Under the pieces are notes generated by a model. It did not search any database. It was given only the letters and a program-made list of their open reading frames with translations, and was not told the origin of the DNA. From the NCBI RefSeq assembly GCF_008386495.1, contig NZ_VTHJ01000014.1, positions 163,923 through 200,105 of the forward strand: a stretch of 36,183 nucleotides of DNA. Reading direction: 5' to 3'. Positions within the stretch are counted from its first letter, which is position 1. Each line of letters starts with the position of its first letter. Positions 1-8,051 of the stretch are shown piece after piece. The translations under genes and the position numbers were made by a program. This DNA is from Streptomyces tailanensis (GTDB taxonomy: Bacteria; Actinomycetota; Actinomycetes; Streptomycetales; Streptomycetaceae).

Positions 1-1460
1 CAGCCCCCCGTCCCTGTCCCCGCCCCCCGCTCCTTGCGGATCTGGTCCACCACCCGCGCCACGGCGTGCCGAACCCCTTCCGTCTCCGTCAGGAAGTGCC
101 AGTAGTCAGGATGCCGCCCCTCCAACGTCGCGACGGCCCGATCGAGCCGCCCGACGGAGTCGTCGAGGGGCCGGGCATGCCGAGGATCGGGCGTGGAGCG
201 CCCGGCCATGGCCAGCCGCTGAGCATCCCGGATGGCGAACCGCGTCCGGTCGATCTCCTGCCGGGGATCCTTCTGCACGGCGTTCAGCCGCCGCAGCCGG
301 TCACCCGCCGCCGAAACCGCCTCATCGGTGTGGTTCAACAGCTCCCGCACGGTCGACAGCAACGACATCGCGTCCGGCCACCGCTGCGCGTCCCGCGCGG
401 CCCGAGCCTCCCGCAACTTCGACTGCGCCTGCTCGACATCGGCCGCGGCCTGCTCCGGCACCCGCTGAAGGTCCTGCCAACAGGCCGCCACGAACCGCCG
501 CCGCAACTCGCTCAGCACCTGCGGCACCTGCCCCGCCCGGGTACCCAGCGCCTCCGCGCGGGTACGCAGCGACACCAGCCGCCGGTCAATCTCCTGCGCC
601 CGCTCCGGCAGCCGCTCGGCCTCGGCCCGCACGGCCTCCGCCTCCCGTACGACCCGGTCGGCACGCTCCAGCGTCTCCCGTACGCCGTGCTGCCCGGCGC
701 CCTGGTTCAGCTTGGTCAGCTCGGGCGCGAGGGCGGCGAGGCGGGCGGCGAGATCGTCGGCCTTGAGCCCTGAACCCCGTACGGCATCAAGGGCGTTGGA
801 GGCGGCGAGCAGCCCCTGCCGGGCCCGCTCCACGGCCGGGACCAGCCGGGCCAGCTGGGTCTCGGCCGTGCCGAGCAGCGGCCCGAGCCCCGTGGCGAAC
901 CGGTCCAGCTCCTGCTTGACCCGCCCCAGCTCGTCCTTGGCCTTCGTCAGCTCGGTCCGGGCGCGGGCGGCGGCGGACGACTCCAGGTCGTCCCGGTCCA
1001 GGTCGTGCGCGTCGACGGCGTTGATGTACTGGTGGCTGACCTCGTCGATCCGCCGCCCCAGCGCCTCGAAGTCGGCCACGGCCCGGCGCGCGGCCGGGGA
1101 GTCGTCGACCGCCGTGATCGTCTCGATCGAGATCCGCAGATCGCGCTGCGCGGTGTCCAGCTCGTAGAACGCGGCCGCCGCCGCGTCCTTCGCCGCCTGC
1201 GCCTCGGCCCGCTGCCCCTCCGCCCGGCCCCCGAACCACCGCCGGGTACCGCCACCGGCGAAGGCGGCGGGCAGCACGAGCGCGGCGAGCACGGGCAGAG
1301 TGAGGAGCGTCAGCGTGTCACGGCCGGCGGACCGGGAACGACGGGGCGCACGGCTGTCGGCTGGTCGTGGTGCACGGCTGTGGGGTTGTTGTGCGCGCGG
1401 CACAATCGGCGTGTACGGCTCTGAAGGTGTCGCCGTCACATCCCTCTCCCGTGCTGTCAT
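1..1460 (-). CDS. Membrane-anchored coiled-coil protein (3' end outside window)
   Basis: A minus-strand frame is open from an ATG at 1460 down to base 1 without a stop, giving about 486 codons before the edge. Residues 1-40 are basic and polar, with an arginine cluster. A hydrophobic stretch near residues 50-68 (LTLLTLPVLAALVLPAAF) looks like one membrane segment or uncleaved signal anchor. The rest is rich in Ala, Glu, Arg, Leu and Asp in heptad-like patterns (for example VERARQGLLAASNAL, ADVEQAQSKLREAR), typical of a long helical coiled coil outside or inside the membrane. A GAGG stretch lies just before the ATG. The visible end is Gly/Thr rich. I do not recognise a named family. The function is unknown, and a scaffold or envelope role would be inference. 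Confidence 0.75.
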   Translation of the reverse strand, partial: MTARERDVTATPSEPYTPIVPRAQQPHSRAPRPADSRAPRRSRSAGRDTLTLLTLPVLAALVLPAAFAGGGTRRWFGGRAEGQRAEAQAAKDAAAAAFYELDTAQRDLRISIETITAVDDSPAARRAVADFEALGRRIDEVSHQYINAVDAHDLDRDDLESSAAARARTELTKAKDELGRVKQELDRFATGLGPLLGTAETQLARLVPAVERARQGLLAASNALDAVRGSGLKADDLAARLAALAPELTKLNQGAGQHGVRETLERADRVVREAEAVRAEAERLPERAQEIDRRLVSLRTRAEALGTRAGQVPQVLSELRRRFVAACWQDLQRVPEQAAADVEQAQSKLREARAARDAQRWPDAMSLLSTVRELLNHTDEAVSAAGDRLRRLNAVQKDPRQEIDRTRFAIRDAQRLAMAGRSTPDPRHARPLDDSVGRLDRAVATLEGRHPDYWHFLTETEGVRHAVARVVDQIRKERGAGTGTGG

Positions 1461-1538
1461 CGGCCTCGACCGGTGTCATTCTCCCACCGGTCGAGGACGA
1501 AAACACGGGTCGGACGGTTCGCCGTTTCCCAGGACGAT

Positions 1539-2351
1539 TCAGTCCAGGTTCCGCACCGTGACCGAGCCGTCCTCGGTGTGGGCGCTCACCACGTGCGCGC
1601 TGCCCTCGTCACGGGGCACGGACACATCCACGGAACCGTCGTCACTCCCGGCCGTCACCTTGTACGACACCTCGCGCGGCAGCCCGATGCTGATCGAGCC
1701 GTCGTCGCTGCGGGACTCCACCAGGTCCGGTACGACCCCGAGTTCGAGCTTGACCGAACCGTCCTTCGTGCCGGCCTTCACGCTCCGCGACTCGACGCCG
1801 AGCGCGCGCACCGAGCCGTCGTCGCTGTACAGCTCCAGGGGCCCGGTGGAGTCGCTGACCCGCACGGAACCGTCCTGCGTCCGGATCTTCAACGGTTCCG
1901 CGAAGCCCTTCGCCGTCACGCTGCCGTCGTCCTCCTCCACGCTGACGGCGACCCCGCGCGGCACCTCGATACGGTGCTTGGCCGAACAGTCGGCGACGAC
2001 CCCGGAGCACTTCACTCGCAGCTCCAGCCGGTCGTCCTTCATCTCCCAGGTCACCCGCGGATCCCCGCCGACCACGACCCGCCCCTCGAACCACCGGGTC
2101 ACCTCGACCTCGTCCACGTCCGCCGAGACCAGTTCGAGCGCGGAGTCGTCCGAGTCGACGGTGAGCGTACGGCCCTCAAGGGCGAAGCTCCGGTGCTCCG
2201 GATCCTTGTCGTCGCTCGCGCGCGCGCCACACGCGGCGACGGAGGCCAGGAGGGTCACGGCGAGGGCGGTGAGGACGATCCTCGGGCCGTGTGCCTTTCG
2301 TACCGTACGTGCCGCATCTGCCGTACGCGCCGCATCTGCCGTACGTGCCAT
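1539..2351 (-). CDS. DUF4097-type beta-solenoid lipoprotein
   Basis: This 270-aa protein has a lipoprotein signal: a hydrophobic segment ending in LLASVAAC puts the lipidated Cys at about residue 41. The mature part carries seven DGS(V/I) turns, mostly about 20-25 residues apart, a pattern of short beta strands seen in DUF4097 putative adhesin families, which fold as right-handed beta solenoids. It is probably anchored outside the cytoplasmic membrane; the ligand is unknown. The ATG at 2351 has GGGGGAG seven bases upstream. The N-terminus holds a short duplicated segment (ARTADA twice) caused by an 18-bp DNA repeat at about 2305-2350. That segment may be dispensable, and a start farther downstream cannot be excluded. 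The coiled-coil gene follows 78 bp downstream on the same strand. Confidence 0.8.
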   Translation of the reverse strand: MARTADAARTADAARTVRKAHGPRIVLTALAVTLLASVAACGARASDDKDPEHRSFALEGRTLTVDSDDSALELVSADVDEVEVTRWFEGRVVVGGDPRVTWEMKDDRLELRVKCSGVVADCSAKHRIEVPRGVAVSVEEDDGSVTAKGFAEPLKIRTQDGSVRVSDSTGPLELYSDDGSVRALGVESRSVKAGTKDGSVKLELGVVPDLVESRSDDGSISIGLPREVSYKVTAGSDDGSVDVSVPRDEGSAHVVSAHTEDGSVTVRNLD

Positions 2352-2542
2352 GACGATCTCCCCCTGGGGCTTCGGTCTTCCGTTGTCCTGCTGTCCTGCG
2401 ATGTGCTTCGACCGTACGGAGGGGAAGCGTTCAGGGGGATCCGGGCCGCTCCCGGATCGGGAGTAGGGATAACCCCCGGTACGGGCCGCATTCGGGTTTG
2501 CGGGGCATGCCCTGGGGCCATGTAGGCTGTCGACTCGTACTC

Positions 2543-2614
<72 letters not shown>

Positions 2615-2630
2615 CCGGATGAATGACTGA

Positions 2631-2664
2631 CGAAGACCCCGGCCGATCGTGGCCGGGGTCTTCG
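2631..2664 (+). terminator. Strong hairpin behind tRNA-Val
   Basis: A perfect 14-bp inverted repeat (CGAAGACCCCGGCC and its complement) closes a 6-nt loop at 2645-2650. It starts 16 bp after the tRNA and ends 5 bp before the convergent small gene, so it can end transcription in both directions. There is no long U tract, which is usual for Streptomyces terminators. Confidence 0.8.
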
Positions 2665-2669
2665 GCGTG

Positions 2670-3014
2670 TCAGGGGGCTTCCTCCGCCAGCGTCGCGGGG
2701 GTGTGCTTCAGCCGGCTTCGGGCGTCGACCCGGTCCGCGCCGGTGACCTCGTCCCAGAAGCGGTGGCAGCTCACGAACACCGCCAGCTCCCGCTCGCGGC
2801 GGCGGAGCTTCTCCACCTCGGCCTGCTCGTCGGGTGTCCAGCCGGGGGAGGCGGGCCGTTCGACCTTCCGCCAGCCGTTGTCGTCACTGAAGGCGTCCAG
2901 GGGCTCGACCGACCAGGGCAGCCGCTTCAGCAGTGCCAGGAGCTCGGCCCGGACCTGATGCAGCTCCTCCTGACCGGCGAGGAGGTCGCTGGGGAATTCA
3001 TAGGTCTTAGCCAC
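2670..3014 (-). CDS. Small conserved hypothetical protein
   Basis: This 114-aa soluble protein begins at a GTG (3014). It is charged and mostly helical. Residues 14-35 (AGQEELHQVRAELLALLKRL) and 62-78 (DEQAEVEKLRRRERELA) look like amphipathic helices joined by a Trp/Pro-rich linker (WRKVERPASPGW). No signal peptide or catalytic motif is visible. Codon use has the strong G/C third-position bias of real genes here, and the reading frame ends just before the tRNA terminator hairpin. I do not recognise the family, and the function is unknown. Confidence 0.65.
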   Translation of the reverse strand: MAKTYEFPSDLLAGQEELHQVRAELLALLKRLPWSVEPLDAFSDDNGWRKVERPASPGWTPDEQAEVEKLRRRERELAVFVSCHRFWDEVTGADRVDARSRLKHTPATLAEEAP

Positions 3015-3116
3015 GCGGCAATGCTACGCCTGTTCGATTTCGGGATGCGAGTTCCTTCCGGCAAGTGGGGTCTCTTCGTGTGAACCGGATTGTGCGGCGG
3101 GCGCGTCGCCGGCCCG

Positions 3117-3782
3117 TCAGCCCGCCGCTTGCCGGAGCCCGTCGAGGATGAGGTCCAGGCCGAATTCGAACTCGTCGCCGTAGGTATACCCGGGGCGCAT
3201 GACGTGAGCGGTCGCGATCTCGGTCAGGTGCGGGTACTCGCCGTCGCCGAAACCGCTCATGATCGACTCCGCCAGTTCGGCGGTCTCCTGCGGGGTGTCG
3301 AAGGGCAAGGTCTTCTCCTGCAGGGCGAACCCGTAGATATAGCTGTCGAGAACCGAGACGGTATGGGCAGTCAGGGTGAGGGAGAACCCGCCGTGCCGCA
3401 GGCAGCCGAGAACGGCGTCGTGGTGACGCAGGGTGGCCGGGCCCGGAGTGGATCGCGACTCCATCAGCCCGATCGCCCAGCGGTGGCGGGACAGAGCGAG
3501 GCGCATGGAGATCGCCCGCTGCCGCATCGCCTGTCGCCAGTCGTCACCCGGCGTGGGCAGGTCGACCTCGCCGAAGACCAGGTCGACCATGCCGTCGAGC
3601 AGGTCCTCCTTGTTGGCCACGTGGTTGTACAGGGACATCGCCTCGACTCCGACGGCCTCGCCGAGCTTGCGCATGCTGAGCGTCTCCAGGCCGCCGGCGT
3701 CGGCGAGTTCGACGGCGGCGTGCAGCACCCGCTGCCGGGTGAGCGTCTCGCGAGTGGGCTGCGGGGTGGTACGTCGGGTCAC
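3117..3782 (-). CDS. TetR-family transcriptional repressor
   Basis: This 221-aa protein has an N-terminal TetR helix-turn-helix at about residues 14-60 ([14 protein letters not shown], then [21 protein letters not shown]). The C-terminal ligand domain resembles the TetR_C_1 class (Tet-repressor-like). The start is the GTG at 3782. The gene is divergent from the MDR oxidoreductase at 3908. The 125-bp gap holds three near-identical palindromes, so by family precedent the protein most likely represses both itself and the oxidoreductase until a small molecule binds. The inducer cannot be read from sequence. Its sequence gives no sign of decay. Confidence 0.92.
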   Translation of the reverse strand: MTRRTTPQPTRETLTRQRVLHAAVELADAGGLETLSMRKLGEAVGVEAMSLYNHVANKEDLLDGMVDLVFGEVDLPTPGDDWRQAMRQRAISMRLALSRHRWAIGLMESRSTPGPATLRHHDAVLGCLRHGGFSLTLTAHTVSVLDSYIYGFALQEKTLPFDTPQETAELAESIMSGFGDGEYPHLTEIATAHVMRPGYTYGDEFEFGLDLILDGLRQAAG

Positions 3783-3824
3783 GTTGGACGGTCACTTCCT
3801 CTCGTGGTCTCCAGCATTGACGAG

Positions 3825-3879
3825 CTTACGCCGTAAGTGCTGTACTTACGGCGTAAGTCTTCACTTACGTCGTAAGTGA
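3825..3879. promoter_or_regulatory. Three tandem TetR-type operators
   Basis: Three palindromes share the form CTTAC-N3-GTAAG, centred at 3831 (N3 GCC), 3851 (GGC) and 3870 (GTC). The third extends to 8-bp arms (TCACTTAC). Centre spacing is 20 and 19 bp, close to two helical turns, so bound dimers would line up on one face. They lie between the TetR gene and the divergent oxidoreductase. That they are its operators is inference from position and symmetry. Confidence 0.85.
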
Positions 3880-3907
3880 ACGGCAGACGGAACCGGGAGC
3901 GCTGACC

Positions 3908-4939
3908 ATGCGGAACCTGAGCGAGCCGATCGCAACCACCGGTGGGGCCAAGACGATGGTGGCCGTCGTGCAGGAGCGCTACGGCGCCGAGCCGGAAGCC
4001 GTGCTGCGCACGGCGCGGCTCGCCCGGCCCGGCATCGGGCCGGGCGAGGTACTGGTGCGGGTGCGCGCCTCCAGCGTGGACCGGGGCACCTGGCACCTGA
4101 TGGCCGGTCTGCCGTACGCGGTCCGGCCCGTGAGCGGGCTGCGCAGGCCGAGGCTCCCCAATCCCGGCCGCAACATCGCCGGTGTCGTCGAGGCGGTCGG
4201 CTCCGACGTGACCGGGTTCGCGCCCGGCGACGAGGTCTACGGCACGGCAGTGGCCGCGTTCGCCGAATACGCCGCCACCCGTCCCGACAGGATCGCTCCC
4301 AAGCCGACCGGACTCACCTTCGAGGAGGCGGCGACGGTACCCGTCAGCGCGCTCACCGCACTCCAGGCCGTCCGCGACAAGGGCAAGGTCCAGGAGGGCC
4401 GGCAAGTCCTGATCACGGGAGCCGCCGGCGGCGTGGGCACCTTCGCCGTCCAACTCGCCCACGCCTTCGGTGCCCGGGTCACGGCCGTGGCGAGCACACT
4501 CAAGCTCGACGCCGTACGGGCGCTGGGCGCGGACCACGTGATCGACTACACCCGCGAGGACTTTCTCGCCGGCCCACAACGCTACGACGCCATCATCGAC
4601 ATCGCGGGCAACCGCGGTCTGCGGGATCTGCGCCACGCTCTCACGCCCCGCGGCAGGCTGGTCATCACCGGCGGCGAGACGAACGGCCCCTGGCTCGGCG
4701 GCGCTGACCGGCAGCTCCGCGCCCAGCTGCTGTCCCCGTTCACCGGCCAGTACCTGGGCACCTTCATTTCCTCCGAGCACGCCGACGGGCTGCGCGACCT
4801 GACCACTCTCATCGACGCGGGCACGCTCAGCCCTGTCATGGACCGCGTCTACCCGCTCGCCGAAACTGCCGCAGCCGTCCGACACCTTCTCGACGGCCGA
4901 GCCACGGGCAAACTGGCGCTCGCCCTGCCCGCAGAGTGA
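3908..4939 (+). CDS. Zinc-less MDR NAD(P)-dependent oxidoreductase (quinone reductase-like)
   Basis: This 343-aa medium-chain dehydrogenase/reductase has a GroES-like N-terminal half (PGEVLVRVRASSVDRGTW, then GRNIAGVVEAVG and GDEVYG). Its Rossmann half carries the cofactor loop ITGAAGGVGTFAVQLA (GxxGGVG near residues 171-177). The Cys and His ligands of the catalytic zinc of alcohol dehydrogenases are missing, so it fits the quinone oxidoreductase or enoyl reductase branch using NADPH. The ATG at 3908 has GGGAG nine bases upstream. An internal ATG at 3956 (MVAVVQERYG) matches the usual family start and is a plausible alternative. The divergent TetR gene and triple operator suggest substrate-induced expression, perhaps for detoxification of a reactive carbonyl or quinone (inference). 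Confidence 0.9.
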   Translation: MRNLSEPIATTGGAKTMVAVVQERYGAEPEAVLRTARLARPGIGPGEVLVRVRASSVDRGTWHLMAGLPYAVRPVSGLRRPRLPNPGRNIAGVVEAVGSDVTGFAPGDEVYGTAVAAFAEYAATRPDRIAPKPTGLTFEEAATVPVSALTALQAVRDKGKVQEGRQVLITGAAGGVGTFAVQLAHAFGARVTAVASTLKLDAVRALGADHVIDYTREDFLAGPQRYDAIIDIAGNRGLRDLRHALTPRGRLVITGGETNGPWLGGADRQLRAQLLSPFTGQYLGTFISSEHADGLRDLTTLIDAGTLSPVMDRVYPLAETAAAVRHLLDGRATGKLALALPAE

Positions 4940-4981
4940 CGCCGTAGGCCGACGCCGAGGCCAACTGAAGGCGCCCGGTCG

Positions 4982-5209
4982 GCGCTGGGTCGCGTTTTCG
5001 CCCGCTGCCGGATCACCCTCGGCTCCTGGTCATGGACCGGCCTGGCCGCCACCATCGGCCGCTTCGACACCGACATCGAAGTGATCGGCCCGCCTGAACT
5101 GAACACCGCGTTCGCGCGCCTCGCCACCCGCTACGCCAACGCCGCCCGCACCACCGACCGAGGTGCTCGAAGTGGCCGAGCAGGGGGTTGTGGCCGCGCT
5201 TCCGTGAAC
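4982..5209 (+). pseudogene. Remnant of a WYL/YafY-type regulator C-terminus
   Basis: In the frame of base 4991 the DNA reads RVFARCRITLGSWSW, then TGLAATIGRFDTDIEVIGPPEL and FARLATRYANAA. The segment with IEVIGPPEL followed by a helical arm resembles the end of YafY-like WYL-domain regulators. There is no start codon, helix-turn-helix or WYL motif upstream, since the oxidoreductase stop is only ~40 bp away. After about 5155 the reading continues better in the next frame (EVLEVAEQGVVAALP, then a stop at 5207-5209), suggesting a frameshift. I read it as a degraded gene fragment; the family assignment is by eye. Confidence 0.5.
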
Positions 5210-5532
5210 GACCTACGTCGATGACGTACGGACCGATGACGCATCGGCGGCAGCGACACGGAAGCACGGTGCTGGGGTCAGCGGCGGGCCAGGAGGGTGC
5301 GCCTTCCCGGCCTGACCACCCACGCCCGCACCCTCGATGACTGACGCGCCGACCTCGGGCCCCAGCGGAGCCGCGACTGTGTTCCGATCACCTGAGGCCC
5401 GGGCCAGACGTGCGGAACGGGCAGCCCAATTGCCTGCCGCCGACACCGCGCATGCTCATTGCCTCGGCACGGGACCGGGGCCGCAGCGTCCTCGACCCGT
5501 TCACCGACCACCTCGCAGTATCTTCGCGTGTC
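5210..5532. other. Non-coding stretch before the LysR gene
   Basis: About 320 bp with no convincing gene. A short plus-strand frame at 5337-5546 is open, but it has no recognisable motifs and a weak initiation context. No strong terminator or operator is obvious. Together with the preceding fragment, this 590-bp gap looks like decayed sequence. Confidence 0.4.
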
Positions 5533-6450
5533 ATGACCCTCGATGATCTCCGTGTCTTCGTCGCCGTGTGCCGGGCCGGCAGCCTCAGCGCGGTCGCCCG
5601 TGAGCTGGGCTGCACCCAGTCGGCGGTGAGCCAGCACGTACGGCGGCTGGAGCGGGAGGTCGGGGTCGGGCTGGTGGAGCGGCAGGCCCGCGGGGTCGTG
5701 CCCACGCGGGCCGGGCGGGTGCTCCAGGAGGCGGCGGCGGAGGGGATCGCCGGGCTCGATCTCGCGCTCCGGCGGCTCTCCGAGATGGTGCGGGGTGACG
5801 GCGGTGTCGTACGGATCGCCACCGGCGGTACGACCGTGCGGCACTTCATGGCGGAGGGCATCGTCGACTTCCGGCGGTCCTATCCGGACGTGGGTCTGGA
5901 GTTCCAGACCGCGCGGTCCAGTGCCGGGTGTGTGGACGCGCTGGTGGATCCGTCGCGGGATCTGGATCTGTCGTGGGTGACGCTCGGGCCCGCCGTGCGG
6001 GGGGTTGAACAGCGGGCCGTGGCGGAGTTGCCCTGGGTGCTTGCCGTGCGGGCCGATGACGGGCTTGCGGGGCGGGAGCGGGTCTCCGGGCGGGAGCTGG
6101 ACGGGATGCGGCTGATCGGGCTGCCGGAGAACTCCACGTCGTACGCCCATCTCGCCGCCGCCTACCAGGAGTTGGGCATAACGACCAGTCCCTCCGGGGC
6201 GGGGGTCGCCGACTGGGACACGGCGATTCTGCTGGCCGAGCTGGGGGTCGGGCATGCCGTCGTGCCCGCGCTACCGGGGTGGACCGGGCCGGGGCACCCC
6301 GGGCTGCGGTTCGTTCCTGTGGTCGATCTGCCGCCTCTCACTGTCGGTTGGGCGGTACGGCGGTGGGACGCGCTGTCGCCGCCGGCGCGGGCATTCGCGG
6401 ACACGGTTGCTCGGCATGCGGTGCGGGCGGTTGCGGGAGCGCGGGTGTGA
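5533..6450 (+). CDS. LysR-family transcriptional regulator
   Basis: This protein is 305 aa from the ATG at 5533. The LysR winged helix-turn-helix spans about residues 2-60 (LDDLRVFVAVCRAGSLSAVA, then GCTQSAVSQHVRRLEREVG). It is followed by a two-lobed periplasmic-binding-like effector domain starting near VVRIATGG. The frame is open upstream to 5410, but those 41 residues do not resemble a LysR start. The classic MTLDDLRVFVAV beginning fixes 5533. Typical members are about 300 aa, as here. No divergent target gene lies next to it, since upstream is decayed sequence; it converges on the ketopantoate-reductase-like gene. The target is unknown. Confidence 0.9.
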   Translation: MTLDDLRVFVAVCRAGSLSAVARELGCTQSAVSQHVRRLEREVGVGLVERQARGVVPTRAGRVLQEAAAEGIAGLDLALRRLSEMVRGDGGVVRIATGGTTVRHFMAEGIVDFRRSYPDVGLEFQTARSSAGCVDALVDPSRDLDLSWVTLGPAVRGVEQRAVAELPWVLAVRADDGLAGRERVSGRELDGMRLIGLPENSTSYAHLAAAYQELGITTSPSGAGVADWDTAILLAELGVGHAVVPALPGWTGPGHPGLRFVPVVDLPPLTVGWAVRRWDALSPPARAFADTVARHAVRAVAGARV

Positions 6451-6561
6451 GGGCGCCCGGTGGTTGGGGCTGGGCGGGGGTGTGAAGGGTGCCCGGCGTC
6501 TGGGCTGAGCTCGGGCGGGGTTTCGCTCACCGGCCCTTGCCGGGTGCCGCTGCGCCCACCC

Positions 6562-6592
6562 TCCCCCACTCTCGGCTTCGCTCGAGCGGGGG
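6562..6592 (+). repeat. Hairpin repeat with C5/G5 arms
   Basis: The segment CCCCCACTC ... GAGCGGGGG with a C/T-rich and TCG-rich loop forms an imperfect hairpin downstream of the LysR gene. From memory, closely similar sequences recur between genes in many Streptomyces genomes. It may help end LysR transcription. Confidence 0.5.
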
Positions 6593-6601
6593 GACCCCCA
6601 T

Positions 6602-6724
6602 CGCCCCAGCGGCACGACTGCCCGCAGCTACGACGGGTGGGTGGGCAGTCGCCCCAGCGGCGTGACTGCCCACGGCTGCGCATGGCGGAGATCGCGCGCG
6701 GCGGCGCGACTGCCCGCAGCTAAG
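6602..6724. repeat. Three degenerate tandem repeats of ~45-48 bp with an internal hairpin
   Basis: The unit CGCCCCAGCGGC-N2-GACTGCCCGCAGCT recurs at 6602 and 6650 and, shortened, at about 6697, with period about 44-48 bp. Between copies, GGGCAGTCGCC (6643) pairs with GGCGTGACTGCCC (ends near 6670) to give a strong hairpin between the convergent LysR and reductase genes. It could act as a two-way terminator. The last copy reaches the stop codon of the reductase gene. Confidence 0.6.
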
Positions 6725-7625
6725 CGTGGCGGCGGAGTTCCTCCACCACTCTCCTTGCCACGGGGACCGGTACGCCGTGGCGGTCGGCTGCGCGTAGCAA
6801 CGCTCCGCCGATCGCGTCCAGTTCCAGGGGGCGGTCTGATTCGGCGTCGCGTTGCATGGAGGACTTGGTTGGGGGTGGGAAGGCGTCGTAGCGGCGGAGG
6901 GAATCGGCGGGGTCGGTGGGGGCGCCGGCGGCTGCGCTTACCGCTGCCGTTTCCTCTACCAGGGCGGTCAGTTCGTCGCGGTGGTGGGTGCGGATCTCGC
7001 CCAAGGGGAGGCCGTAGCGGGTGGTCAGGAGGGCGAAGGGGGCCAGGAAGGACATCTTTGCCCAGAGCGCCGCCGTTTCGTCGGGCAGGACGCGGGTGTT
7101 CAGGCCTGACCATTCGAGGGCGCCCGCGAGGGAGTTGAGGCGGTCGTGGGGGACCGTGTCGCCGGTCAGGTCGATGTCGGCGAAGGGGCTGCCGTGTTCG
7201 ATCACGCCCGGGGCGACGCGGGTCGACTCGACGCGGATGGTCGCCGGGGCGACGGGGGCGGCGTCGGCGTAGTGGGCGCGCAGGGACGCCGGGTGTTCGA
7301 CTCCATTGAGGAACGGTACGACCAGGGTGTCGGCGGTCAGGGCCTTCGCGGGGAGGCGGTCCAGGGCCGTGGCCAGGGTCGTGTGCTTGACCGTGATCAG
7401 GGCCGCGTCGACCGGGTCGCGGAGTTCGGTCGCGGTCTCCACGCGGGCGGTGAACTCGCCGAAGCGGGCGCTGTGGACGGTGATCCCGTTCTCGTCCAGG
7501 GCCCGCGCAGTCTCCTCCCCGGCCAGGCAGATCACGCGGTTGCCGGCGCGGGCCAGCAGGGCGGCGAGCAAGCCGCCCACGCCGCCCGGGCCCAGTACCG
7601 CCACCGTGAGCCGTTCGTTCGTCAT
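6720..7625 (-). CDS. Ketopantoate reductase family protein (ApbA/PanE-like)
   Basis: About 301 aa. The N-terminal Rossmann fold opens with LTVAVLGPGGVGGLLAALLA, the NADPH-binding GxGxxG. The central LVVPFLNGVEHP segment holds the conserved Asn-Gly of ketopantoate reductases. In the C-terminal helical domain, LWAKMSFLAPFALLTTRYG corresponds to the family's lysine-containing helix and AFPPPTKSSMQRD to its substrate loop. The enzyme class reduces 2-dehydropantoate to pantoate with NADPH for coenzyme A synthesis. Many Streptomyces paralogues act on other 2-keto acids, and no other pan gene is near. The start is ATG 7625, nine bases after a GGGGG ribosome site; ATG 7631 is two codons longer and possible. 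The frame runs on to 7712 but loses similarity. Confidence 0.88.
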   Translation of the reverse strand: MTNERLTVAVLGPGGVGGLLAALLARAGNRVICLAGEETARALDENGITVHSARFGEFTARVETATELRDPVDAALITVKHTTLATALDRLPAKALTADTLVVPFLNGVEHPASLRAHYADAAPVAPATIRVESTRVAPGVIEHGSPFADIDLTGDTVPHDRLNSLAGALEWSGLNTRVLPDETAALWAKMSFLAPFALLTTRYGLPLGEIRTHHRDELTALVEETAAVSAAAGAPTDPADSLRRYDAFPPPTKSSMQRDAESDRPLELDAIGGALLRAADRHGVPVPVARRVVEELRRHA

Positions 7626-7699
7626 AGTCATGGTCCCCCTCGTTTCCATCGGGCCGGTCGGGCGGTCCGGCCGGCCCCGGTGATGATCACAAGGGGCCG

Positions 7700-7716
7700 A
7701 GGATTGAGTCAATCCT
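7700..7716. promoter_or_regulatory. 17-bp perfect palindrome (operator-like)
   Basis: AGGATTGA-G-TCAATCCT has 8-bp perfect arms around a central G. It sits between the divergent reductase (start 7625) and DUF2277 (start 7795) genes, about 80 bp from each. The form fits a dimeric repressor site, but no regulator gene is adjacent. A second short inverted repeat, CCCAAG-N6-CTTGGG, lies at 7735-7752. Confidence 0.6.
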
Positions 7717-7794
7717 TAGGAGAGCTTGCCAATGCCCAAGGAATTGCTTGGGGTGGTGTGCCGCCTTGGCGTACGCGTGCGCGAGACTGGGCGT

Positions 7795-8022
7795 ATGTGC
7801 CGCAGCATCAAGACTCTCCGACCGCCCGTCCTCCCCGAAGAGGCCACGGAGGACGACATCCGTGCCGCCGCCCTCCAGTACGTCCGCAAGGTCTCCGGCT
7901 TCCGCGCGCCCGCCGCCCACAACCGTGAGGTCTTCGACCAGGCGGTGGACGCGATCGCCGAGGCCACCGCCGAGCTGCTGTCCGGCCTGGAGGTCCGCGG
8001 CGCCGCACGCCGGGCCGGATAG
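7795..8022 (+). CDS. DUF2277 family protein
   Basis: This 75-aa protein starts MCRSIKTLRPP, the hallmark of DUF2277. It continues with an acidic TEDDIRAAALQYVRKVSGF segment and a helical tail (FDQAVDAIAEATAELLSGL). The frame is open upstream to 7726, but the family start and length fix ATG 7795. It contains one Cys at position 2 and conserved Arg/Lys residues. Some relatives occur fused or next to DNA-binding proteins, but no function is established. It is divergent from the reductase gene and convergent with the monooxygenase that ends at 8052. Confidence 0.85.
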   Translation: MCRSIKTLRPPVLPEEATEDDIRAAALQYVRKVSGFRAPAAHNREVFDQAVDAIAEATAELLSGLEVRGAARRAG

Positions 8023-8051
8023 GACCACTCCAGCCGGACAGGACCACTCCT

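Noticed and set aside
6602..6724. Possible CRISPR-like array
   Set aside because: Only three degenerate copies with period 44-48, no constant-length spacers and no cas genes in the window.
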